A stretch of 64,000 nucleotides of DNA from Luteimicrobium sp042670205 (GTDB lineage: Bacteria > Actinomycetota > Actinomycetes > Actinomycetales > Cellulomonadaceae), in contig NZ_JBHUWD010000022.1 in assembly GCF_042670205.1 (NCBI RefSeq), forward strand, positions 6,872 through 70,871, given 5' to 3'. Below the pieces are notes generated by a model. That model ran no database searches. It was not told where the DNA came from and saw only the letters and a program-made list of their open reading frames with translations. The stretch's first letter is position 1; each line of letters opens with the position of its first letter. This document shows, piece after piece, positions 57,687 through 64,000 of this stretch. The position numbers and the translations under genes were made by a program.

Positions 57687-57973
57687 ACGGCCGGATCGAC
57701 TTCTCGGGCAACCGCTACTTCGGATCGCAGGAGCACCACGAGGACCGGACACGCCTGGTCTCGACCCTCATCGACGCAGTCCATGGCGTGAACGGTGCCG
57801 TGGCACTCGACGTCATCGACGAGGCCGTGGCGCTGTGTGGGTCCGAGATGGTCTCCGACGTCGTTTCGGACGCCCGGTACGAGCTCACGATGTCGGGCGC
57901 ATCGCGCACCAAGGTCGCCACGCTCAACGCTCTGGTGGCGACGGCCTGCGCGATCCGTGGGGTGACCCGATGA
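57683..57973 (+). CDS. Hypothetical prophage protein
   Basis: 96 residues, family not recognised, mostly helical (TRLVSTLIDAVHGVNGAVALDVIDEAVALCGSEMVSDVVSDARYEL). ATG 57683 overlaps the previous stop, and its own stop overlaps the YqaJ gene start (ATGA). Its place directly before exonuclease and RecT suggests a role in phage recombination or replication, but there is no direct evidence. Confidence 0.7.
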   Translation: MNGRIDFSGNRYFGSQEHHEDRTRLVSTLIDAVHGVNGAVALDVIDEAVALCGSEMVSDVVSDARYELTMSGASRTKVATLNALVATACAIRGVTR

Positions 57974-58869
57974 CCGCCCCGGCGCCCGGGACCGCGGAGT
58001 GGCAGCGGCTCGTCACAGCGTCGAAGGTCGCCGCGATCGTCGGCCTGTCTCCCTGGGACTCACCCCGGTCCGTATGGCACCTCCTCCGCGGTGAGATCCC
58101 GTCGGACGACGGCCGCAACATGGCGGCGAAGTCGCGGGGCCAGTACCTCGAGAACGGGATCCTCGACTGGTGGGTCGACCAGCACCTCGGCGTCGACCTG
58201 CACACCGCGGCCGTGGTGACGCGTCAGTACTACGCGACCCGGGACGACCTGCCGTGGGCCGCTGCCACTCCTGACCTCGCGACCCGGCTCCGGGACGTCG
58301 GCCTCGTCGTCGTGGACGCCAAGACGGCACGCGACGACGACGAGTGGGGCACACCCGGGACGGACGAGGTGCCGGCGTACTACGCGGCGCAGCTGCAGTG
58401 GTCGATGCACCTGGCTGGGGCGCGGCGCGGGTACATCGCGCTGCTGACGTCGCGGCTGGACCTGCGTGAGTACGTCCTCGACTACGACGAGGTCACGGCG
58501 CGGACGCTCGAGTCGATCTGCCGGGCGTTCTGGGAGTCCACCAAGGACCCGGACGGGGCGCCGCCGATCGACGACACCGTGGCGACGTTCCAGACGCTCA
58601 AGCGCCTGCACCCGGACATCGACCGGGATGCGGCCGTCGAGCTCGACGAGGAGGTCGCTCGCGAGTTCGTGGCCGCGACGACGGGGCTCAAGGCGGCGGA
58701 GGCCGCGGACCGGCTCGCCCGATCGACGGTCCTGGGCCTGATGGGTGACGCCCGCCTGGCCACCTACGACGGCGTGACGATCTGCCGCCGTCAGCCCAAC
58801 GCCTACGGCATCTCCCTGGTGCCCGTGGCCAAGACCATCCCGACCCGTGACAAGGAGAACGCGGCATGA
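57970..58869 (+). CDS. YqaJ-type viral recombinase (exonuclease)
   Basis: 299 residues of the YqaJ/lambda-Exo nuclease fold. Visible marks are the opening GTAEWQRLVTASKVAAIVGLSPW, the GQYLENGILDWW segment, the active-site-like DLATRLRDVGLVVVDAKTA (Asp...Asp-x-Lys) and YYAAQLQWSMHLAG. It degrades one strand of dsDNA ends to give 3' tails. It is coupled by 4-bp overlap to the RecT gene, giving the classical two-component phage recombination module. Confidence 0.9.
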   Translation: MTAPAPGTAEWQRLVTASKVAAIVGLSPWDSPRSVWHLLRGEIPSDDGRNMAAKSRGQYLENGILDWWVDQHLGVDLHTAAVVTRQYYATRDDLPWAAATPDLATRLRDVGLVVVDAKTARDDDEWGTPGTDEVPAYYAAQLQWSMHLAGARRGYIALLTSRLDLREYVLDYDEVTARTLESICRAFWESTKDPDGAPPIDDTVATFQTLKRLHPDIDRDAAVELDEEVAREFVAATTGLKAAEAADRLARSTVLGLMGDARLATYDGVTICRRQPNAYGISLVPVAKTIPTRDKENAA

Positions 58870-59783
58870 CTGCCACCGACCTGACCGTGATGAGCGCCCC
58901 GCTTCCGGAGCGCATGGAGTACGCCAAGGCCCTCGCGGCATCCAACCTGCTGCCGCAGGCGTTCCGTCAGCAGCCCGCCAACGCCCTCGTGGCCATCGAG
59001 TACGGGAACGCCCTCGGGATCGCCCCGATCGTGGCGCTCTCGGAGATCAACGTGATCAACGGGACCCCGTCCCTGTCGGCGGCGCTGATGGCGTCGCTGG
59101 CCCGTGCGGCTGGCCACAAGGTCCGCACGAGCGGGGACGCGGAGTCCGCGACGTGCACGATCGAGCGGGCCGACGACCCCGGGTACGAGCACACGGCGAC
59201 GTGGACGAAGAAGAAGGCCCAGGACGCGAGCCTGTGGGGCCGCGGCCACTGGGCGAAGGACCCGGGCACGATGCTCCGCTGGCGCGCGATCTCGGAGTGC
59301 GTGCGGTTCGCGTGCCCGGAGGTCCTGGCGGGGATCAAGTACACGCCGGAGGAGATCGTCGAGTTCTCGGGCGTCGCGGCTCCGGCACCGGTGCAGGTGC
59401 AGGCCCGCCAGGCGGACCGTCCGCGGTCGGGGAACGCCCGTCTCGCGGCGGCCGTCCAGGACCACCCCGCCGCCACGGCCCCGGTGGAGGACGTGCAGGA
59501 CGCGGAGGTTGTCGAGGAGCCGGGGATGACGCAGGCGCAGTCCCGGAAGATGGGCGCGCTCATGCGGGAGCTCGACCTGTCGGACCGCGAGATCGCGTTG
59601 GCGTACGTGTCGGGGACGATCGGCCGGGACGTGGCGTCCAGGTCGGAGCTGACGAAGGACGAGGCGGGGCAGGTCATCGACTCGTTGGAGTCGGACCTCG
59701 AGGCCCAGAAGGCCAAGCCTGAGCCGACCGAAGCGCTGGACGCTGAGGCGGACGCGGCGTGGATCGCGGGCGGTGACGCCTGA
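58866..59783 (+). CDS. RecT-family single-strand annealing protein
   Basis: 305 residues. The central domain (about 15-165) matches the actinophage RecT group: MEYAKALAASNLLPQAFRQQPANALVAIEYGNALGI, INGTPSLSAALMASLARAAGH, and GTMLRWRAISECVRFACPEVLAGIKYTPEEI. The C-terminal half is a low-complexity linker and a helical segment that may bind SSB or partner proteins. It anneals ssDNA produced by the YqaJ exonuclease. ATG 58866 overlaps the exonuclease stop. Confidence 0.88.
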   Translation: MTATDLTVMSAPLPERMEYAKALAASNLLPQAFRQQPANALVAIEYGNALGIAPIVALSEINVINGTPSLSAALMASLARAAGHKVRTSGDAESATCTIERADDPGYEHTATWTKKKAQDASLWGRGHWAKDPGTMLRWRAISECVRFACPEVLAGIKYTPEEIVEFSGVAAPAPVQVQARQADRPRSGNARLAAAVQDHPAATAPVEDVQDAEVVEEPGMTQAQSRKMGALMRELDLSDREIALAYVSGTIGRDVASRSELTKDEAGQVIDSLESDLEAQKAKPEPTEALDAEADAAWIAGGDA

Positions 59784-60196
59784 TGCGGTACTTCCAGAAG
59801 CTCAACGGCGACATCGTCCCCTACACCGACGACGACAGGCGACTCGCCCCGATCGTGAAGCTCGGCTCCTGGACCGAGGTCCGCGTCGTCCCGATGGACG
59901 CCGTGGTGATCGACGGCCCGCTGCCCGATGTCAGCGAGGACACGCAGAACATCTTCACCGCGGACTTCCATGCTCCGATCGATCTCACGCCCGAGGAGCT
60001 CGACGCCAAGGCGCGAGCGTTCGCGGCGATGGCGCGGTACCGGCGCGAACACCCGCCCGTCGACGAGGAGCAGGTGAAGGCGCTGGCCTCCGACCTCCGG
60101 GACCTGCTGAACCCCGACCGCCAGATGCACGACGTCGACCGCGACCTCGCCCGCGACCTCCTCGGGCTCGGCTGGACCAAGGGCGGTGCGCGGTGA
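59783..60196 (+). CDS. Hypothetical prophage protein
   Basis: 137 residues, family not recognised. The N-terminal third is beta-rich (MRYFQKLNGDIVPYTDDDRRLAPIV), the rest mostly helical (LTPEELDAKARAFAAMARYRREHP, VKALASDLRDLLNPD). ATG 59783 shares one base with the RecT stop (TGATG) and the 3' end overlaps the next GTG by 4 bp. Confidence 0.7.
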   Translation: MRYFQKLNGDIVPYTDDDRRLAPIVKLGSWTEVRVVPMDAVVIDGPLPDVSEDTQNIFTADFHAPIDLTPEELDAKARAFAAMARYRREHPPVDEEQVKALASDLRDLLNPDRQMHDVDRDLARDLLGLGWTKGGAR

Positions 60197-60492
60197 GCGC
60201 CGCCGCCTGGTCCGCCGGCGGGGCCGTCGCGTTCGTCGCCCTCGTGTTCCTCGCCCTCGCGATCCTCGACCCCGACCGCCTCGACCCCCGACCACGCCAC
60301 CTCCGCAAGAAGAACGCCGGGCGACCAGGGATCGCGACCCTCTTCGACGTCGACCTCGACGACGAGCCGTACCTCAACCCCGACTGCGCCCAGGGCAAGC
60401 ACAAGGCATGTGCGGGCGACGCCTGGAACCTCGCAGCCGACGAACTCACCGAGTGCACCTGCCACTGCCACACCAAGGGGGCCGCCGCGTGA
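60193..60492 (+). CDS. Small prophage membrane protein with C-terminal Cys/His cluster
   Basis: 99 residues. One membrane helix (about 3-27: AWSAGGAVAFVALVFLALAIL) is followed by a basic linker and a Cys/His-rich end (CAQGKHKACAGDAW ... CTCHCHTKG) that could bind a metal. GTG 60193 and the stop both overlap neighbours by 4 bp. No family is recognised. Confidence 0.7.
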   Translation: MSAAAWSAGGAVAFVALVFLALAILDPDRLDPRPRHLRKKNAGRPGIATLFDVDLDDEPYLNPDCAQGKHKACAGDAWNLAADELTECTCHCHTKGAAA

Positions 60493-63035
60493 CCACCTAC
60501 GCCGACTTCATCGCCGACAAGGTCCGCTTCGACAAGCACTACGGGTTCGACATCAACCCCGACGACATCCACCCCACCCTCCTCCCCCACCAACGCGACA
60601 TCGTGCAGTGGGCCGTCAAGGGCGGCCGACGCGCCATCTTCGCCGCGTTCGGCCTCGGGAAGTCCGTCATGCAGCTCGAGACCCTCCGCATCATCCTCGA
60701 CGACCCGCGCTCCGGTGCCGGGTTCGGTCGGGCGCTGATCGTCGCGCCCCTCGGGGTGCGGCAGGAGTTCATCCACGACGCCCGGGAACTCCTCGACACC
60801 GAGGTCCGGTTCGTGCGCCGCACCGAAGACGTCGACCCCACCTGGTGGGGCATCCACGTCACGAACTACGAGTCCGTCCGCGACGGGAAGCTCGACGTGA
60901 ACATCTTCGACGCCGTGTCCCTCGACGAGGCCGCTGTCCTCCGGTCGTTCGGGTCGAAGACGTACCAGACGTTCCTGACCAAGTTCTCGCAGGTCAAGTA
61001 CCGGTTCGTCGCCACCGCCACCCCATCCCCCAACCGGTACAAGGAGCTCATCCACTACGCCGGGTTCCTCGGCGTCATGGACACCGGGCAGGCCCTCACC
61101 CGGTTCTTCCAGCGGGACTCCACCAAGGCGAACAACCTCACCCTGTACCCGCACAAGGTCGACGAGTTCCACCTGTGGCTCGCGTCGTGGGCGGTGTTCG
61201 CGTCACGGCCGTCAGACCTCGGTCACGACGACACCGGGTACGACCTGCCGCACCTGAACGTCCAGTTCGAGAAGGTCATGACGACCCTCGAGTCCGACAA
61301 GTTCGAGCGCGACGGGCAGGGCGTCATCTTCCGCGACGCCGCCATGGGGTTGCAGGACGCTGCCCGGGAGAAGCGGGACACCATGGGCGCCCGCATCGGG
61401 CACCTGCACTCGATCCTCGACGCCTGGGACGACGACGGCCAGCTCGACCAGGTCGTCATCTGGTGCGACCTCAACGCCGAGCAGGACGCCCTCGAGGTGT
61501 CGCTGCGGGACCGCGGCATCACCTACTCGTCCGTGCACGGGTCCCTGGACGTCGACGAGGTCGAACGCCGCATCGCCGAGTGGAAGGCCGGCCACACGGT
61601 CGCCCTCATCGGGAAGCCCGTGATGCTCGGCCAGGGCCTCAACCTCCAGCAGTGCAACAAGGCCGTGTTCGTCGGCGTCACCTACAAGTTCAACGACACG
61701 ATCCAGGCCGTCCACCGCATCCACAGGTTCGGGCAGACCCGCACCTGCGACGTCCGGCTCATCTACGCCGAGACCGAGACCGAGATCGTCAAGACCCTGA
61801 AGGAGAAGTGGGCGATGCACGACACCCTGCGCGCCGAGATGGAGAAGGTGATCCGCAGGTACGGGCTGGAGAAGTCCGACATCGCGACCGCCCTGCAGCG
61901 CGACATGGGCGTGACCCGCGTCGAGGCCGCCGGTGAGGGGTGGCGGCTCGCGAACAACGACTGCGTCGACGAGGCCACCCGCATGGGCGAGAACACCGTC
62001 GACCTCATCGTCACGTCGATCCCGTTCTCCAACCACTACGAGTACACGCCCAACTACAACGACTTCGGGCACACCGACGACAACGCCCACTTCTGGGCCC
62101 AGATGGACTACCTCACCCCGCAGCTGCTCCGCGTCCTCAAGCCGGGCCGCATCTACGCGTGCCACGTGAAGGACCGCATCAACTTCGGGAACGTCACCGG
62201 CGCCGGCATCCCCACCGTGTCCCCGTTCCACTCCGAAGCCATCAACCACGGGCTCAGGCACGGCTTCGACTACATGGGCATGATCACCGTCGTCACCGAC
62301 GTCGTCCGGGAGAACAACCAGACGTACCGGCTCGGCTGGTCGGAGATGGCCAAGGACGGCACGAAGATGGGTGTCGGGTCCCCCGAGTACATCCTCCTGT
62401 TCCACAAGCCGCAGACGGACAGGTCGAAGGGGTACGCGGACGTCCCGGTCACGAAGGACAAGGCGGAGTACACGCGGGCCCGGTGGCAGGTCGACGCGCA
62501 CGCGTTCTGGCGTTCGAGCGGGGACCGGCCGCTCACCCCGGACGAGCTCGCGGCGCTCCCGATCGAGGACCGGTCCCGCACGTTCACGGAGCAGACGTTG
62601 CGCGGCGTGTACGACTTCGCCGACCACGTCCGCACCGGGGAGATCCTCGACAACCGGGGCGCACTCCCGGCGACGTTCATGTCCCTCGCGCCTGGGTCGT
62701 GGCACCCCGACGTGTGGCACGACGTCGACCGGATGCGGACCCTCAACGGGGAGCAGAAGCGCCGCAACGTGCAGATGCACGTCTGCCCGCTCCAGTTCGA
62801 CATCGTCGAGCGGCTCATCGAGCGGTACTCCAACCCAGGCGACCTGGTGCACGACCCGTTCGCCGGGCTCGGCACCGTGCCCCTGATGGCCCTCAAGCAC
62901 GGCCGCCGCGGATCCGGGTCGGAGCTCAACGGAGGCTACTGGGCGGACTCGGTGAAGTACCTGCTGGCGGAGGAGCGGGCGCAGGCCGTGCCGACGCTGT
63001 TCGACCTGCTGGACACCGAGGCGGTGCCCGCATGA
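60489..63035 (+). CDS. Snf2-type helicase fused to a DNA methyltransferase
   Basis: 848 residues. The N-terminal half is a Snf2/DEAD-like helicase: Walker A-like AAFGLGKS (52-59), motif II as SLDEA, motif III-like ATATPSPNRY and motif VI QAVHRIHRFGQT. The C-terminal half is a beta-class amino-methyltransferase: catalytic motif IV SIPF (510-513) where SPPY/DPPY is usual, and SAM-binding motif I DPFAGLGTVPL (789 onward), with IV before I. It may modify adenine-N6 or cytosine-N4 while translocating on DNA, protecting the phage. The GTG start overlaps the preceding stop, and the stop overlaps the C5 methyltransferase ATG. Confidence 0.9.
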   Translation: MTTYADFIADKVRFDKHYGFDINPDDIHPTLLPHQRDIVQWAVKGGRRAIFAAFGLGKSVMQLETLRIILDDPRSGAGFGRALIVAPLGVRQEFIHDARELLDTEVRFVRRTEDVDPTWWGIHVTNYESVRDGKLDVNIFDAVSLDEAAVLRSFGSKTYQTFLTKFSQVKYRFVATATPSPNRYKELIHYAGFLGVMDTGQALTRFFQRDSTKANNLTLYPHKVDEFHLWLASWAVFASRPSDLGHDDTGYDLPHLNVQFEKVMTTLESDKFERDGQGVIFRDAAMGLQDAAREKRDTMGARIGHLHSILDAWDDDGQLDQVVIWCDLNAEQDALEVSLRDRGITYSSVHGSLDVDEVERRIAEWKAGHTVALIGKPVMLGQGLNLQQCNKAVFVGVTYKFNDTIQAVHRIHRFGQTRTCDVRLIYAETETEIVKTLKEKWAMHDTLRAEMEKVIRRYGLEKSDIATALQRDMGVTRVEAAGEGWRLANNDCVDEATRMGENTVDLIVTSIPFSNHYEYTPNYNDFGHTDDNAHFWAQMDYLTPQLLRVLKPGRIYACHVKDRINFGNVTGAGIPTVSPFHSEAINHGLRHGFDYMGMITVVTDVVRENNQTYRLGWSEMAKDGTKMGVGSPEYILLFHKPQTDRSKGYADVPVTKDKAEYTRARWQVDAHAFWRSSGDRPLTPDELAALPIEDRSRTFTEQTLRGVYDFADHVRTGEILDNRGALPATFMSLAPGSWHPDVWHDVDRMRTLNGEQKRRNVQMHVCPLQFDIVERLIERYSNPGDLVHDPFAGLGTVPLMALKHGRRGSGSELNGGYWADSVKYLLAEERAQAVPTLFDLLDTEAVPA

Positions 63036-64000
63036 GCGCACTGCTGAGCGGGGAGCTGTTCGCGGGCTACGGCGGCTTGGCCCTCGCCATCGAGCGCGTG
63101 TTCGGCGCCCGCACCGCGTGGGTCGCGGACGTGTGCGGCGACCCGGCGAAGGGGCGCGACCACAAGGACCCGCACGGCGCGCCGTGCACGATCCTCGCCC
63201 GCCGGTTCCAGGGCGTCCCGAACCTAGGGAACGTCACGAAGGTCAGCTGGCACAAGGTCCCGCGCGTCGCCGTGCTCGGGGGTGGTTCGCCCTGCCAGGA
63301 CCTCTCGCACGCCGGGAAGCGCGCGGGCATGAAGGACGGGACCCGCTCGGGCCTGTGGGCGTCCATGTGCGACGCCATCGAGATCATCCGCCCGCGCTTC
63401 GTGGTGTGGGAGAACGTGAGGGGAGCACTCAGTGCCGAAGCGACCGCTGGCGACGTGGAGTCCTGCGAGTTCTGCGTGGGAGACCCAGGAGAGCCACCTC
63501 TGCGGGCACTCGGTCGTGTACTCGGAGACCTGGCCGAGCTCGGGTATGACGCTGCGTGGTGTGGCCTACGAGCTGCCGACGTGGGAGCCCCGCATGGACG
63601 GTTCCGCATCTTCGTCCTCGCCTGGGACGCTTCCGACACCTCGAGCGAGGGACTGGAAGCGTGGGGGCAAGGACGGGCTCGAGGTGGCGCTGCTACCGAC
63701 GCCCGAGGCGAAGCTGGGGAGCAGCGGCCCGGACTACGCGCGGATGACGCGGCCCGGAACGGGCGGCGACTCGCTGCACGAGGCGGTCGGAAGGCTCGCG
63801 AGGTAGCCCTGCTGCCCACCCCCGCCGTCAACGACATGGGTGCTGGCAAGGAACTCGAGGCGTGGGACGCCTGGACCGACCGGATGAAGGCCTCGCACGG
63901 CAACGGGAACGGTCACGGCCGCTGGCGAGTACTTGGGGCCCCGCCCCACCCACACGCTCGGCCGGGACACCCAGCAACCCCCCGCGCCAAGCGGGGCTAA
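63032..64000 (+). CDS. C5-cytosine DNA methyltransferase
   Basis: 322 residues to a TAA that ends exactly at the window edge. Motif I LFAGYGGLALAIE (9-21), catalytic motif IV GGSPCQDLS with Cys 88, motif VI WENVRG (126-131) and motif VIII-like VGAPHGRFRIFVLAW are intact. Motifs IX-X with the usual C-terminal GNAV are missing; beyond about residue 200 the sequence becomes low-complexity and then LLPTPAVNDMG. The ATG overlaps the fusion gene stop. From 63432 to 63806 another frame also codes for a family-like protein (separate entry). It may be truncated or remodelled at the C-terminus. Confidence 0.85.
   Translation: MSALLSGELFAGYGGLALAIERVFGARTAWVADVCGDPAKGRDHKDPHGAPCTILARRFQGVPNLGNVTKVSWHKVPRVAVLGGGSPCQDLSHAGKRAGMKDGTRSGLWASMCDAIEIIRPRFVVWENVRGALSAEATAGDVESCEFCVGDPGEPPLRALGRVLGDLAELGYDAAWCGLRAADVGAPHGRFRIFVLAWDASDTSSEGLEAWGQGRARGGAATDARGEAGEQRPGLRADDAARNGRRLAARGGRKAREVALLPTPAVNDMGAGKELEAWDAWTDRMKASHGNGNGHGRWRVLGAPPHPHARPGHPATPRAKRG
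63432..63806 (+). CDS. Nested out-of-frame gene, ETWPxSGM/LPTP-type phage protein
   Basis: 124 residues, entirely inside the C5-methyltransferase gene but in the +1 frame. The sequence SETWPSSGMTLRGVAYELPTW, then SSSSPGTLPTPRARDWK and VALLPTPEAKLG, resembles the ETWPRSGM...LPTPRATD proteins that accompany phage C5 methyltransferases (recognised from memory, not by search). GTG 63432 has GGGAG 6 nt upstream. The host frame over the same bases carries methyltransferase motif VIII, so both frames look constrained. The same LPTP style continues after its stop in the methyltransferase frame (LLPTPAVNDMGAGK). Function unknown. Confidence 0.6.
   Translation: MPKRPLATWSPASSAWETQESHLCGHSVVYSETWPSSGMTLRGVAYELPTWEPRMDGSASSSSPGTLPTPRARDWKRGGKDGLEVALLPTPEAKLGSSGPDYARMTRPGTGGDSLHEAVGRLAR

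Larger units (their letters stand above)
52522..64000 (+). mobile_element. Prophage, left part (runs beyond window)
   Basis: From the tRNA-Arg remnant onward the genes are phage-like: tyrosine integrase, lysogeny genes (lipoprotein, ImmA-like protease, XRE repressor) on the minus strand, a divergent operator region, and a plus-strand early operon with Cro-like protein, antirepressor, recombination pair (YqaJ/RecT) and DNA methyltransferases. Most early genes overlap by 1-4 bp. No structural or lysis genes are reached before the window ends. An integrative element rather than a full phage cannot be excluded. Confidence 0.9.

Noticed and set aside
63556..63747. A third-frame ORF within the methyltransferase/nested gene region
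   Set aside because: Arginine/tryptophan-rich shadow without start signals or family features.

Overview
This is a very GC-rich (roughly 70-75% by eye) actinobacterial segment. Gene content suggests a Micrococcales genome of the Cellulomonas/Cellulosimicrobium/Isoptericola type: secreted modular glycosidases with CBM and Fn3-like modules, DUF4235 proteins, DHA2 transporters, GTG/TTG starts and an actinobacterial LexA box. The genus is an inference. The window is chromosome from 1 to about 52.5 kb, then the left part of a prophage that runs off the right edge.

Region 1 (1-6.7 kb) reads as a stress/dormancy island: a type II cation P-type ATPase (3' end outside the window), a short-chain dehydrogenase, arginine deiminase, a universal stress protein, a triple-BON protein and an Hsp20. 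A DosR/DevR-like palindrome (GGGACCTTCGRCCC) lies ahead of three transcription starts. Region 2 (6.8-13.8 kb) holds a RibD-C reductase, a DUF4235 protein, a three-gene LolA-like/ABC export operon, a secreted CAP-domain/peptidoglycan-binding protein and an MFS pump with a palindrome at its start. Region 3 (13.8-18.5 kb) is the thiamine transporter thiB-thiP-thiQ behind a canonical TPP riboswitch. Region 4 (18.6-28.6 kb) has a VOC protein, a large AAA-LuxR regulator, a deazaflavin-type oxidoreductase, an SLC13/RCK_C transporter, a DUF4235-pip pair and a DHA2 pump. Region 5 (28.6-35.9 kb) is a MacAB-like operon with two adaptor genes and a lipoprotein. Region 6 (35.9-45.1 kb) is a glycoside-hydrolase locus: a GH3, a six-hairpin glycosidase and a GH31, with LacI-type operators between the divergent genes. 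Region 7 (45.1-52.5 kb) has two paralogous signal-less cell-wall-hydrolase-like proteins, a CitE-like lyase, an SOS-boxed dinB, a YunG-like protein, TspO and a second Hsp20 under a CIRCE element.

Region 8 (52.5-64 kb) is a prophage inserted in tRNA-Arg(ACG). Only the 3' part of the tRNA remains at the left junction. It is followed by integrase, a lipoprotein, an ImmA-like protease and an XRE repressor on the minus strand. A compact divergent control region then carries two operators of the form TGTAGACG-N3/4-CGTCTACA. The early genes on the plus strand overlap tightly: Cro-like, antirepressor, HTH, small ORFs, YqaJ exonuclease, RecT, a Snf2 helicase fused to a DNA methyltransferase, and a C5-cytosine methyltransferase. 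A second gene is nested out of frame inside the last one.

Intergenic regions carry unusual palindromic repeats. A 29-bp unit with a 13-bp stem and 3-nt loop occurs at two loci with the same sequence and at a third with a different sequence but identical geometry. Other word-type inverted arrays lie at 10.95 kb and 22.6-23.0 kb, and one inverted repeat sits inside thiQ. The repeats and the nested methyltransferase gene are the least explained features of the window.
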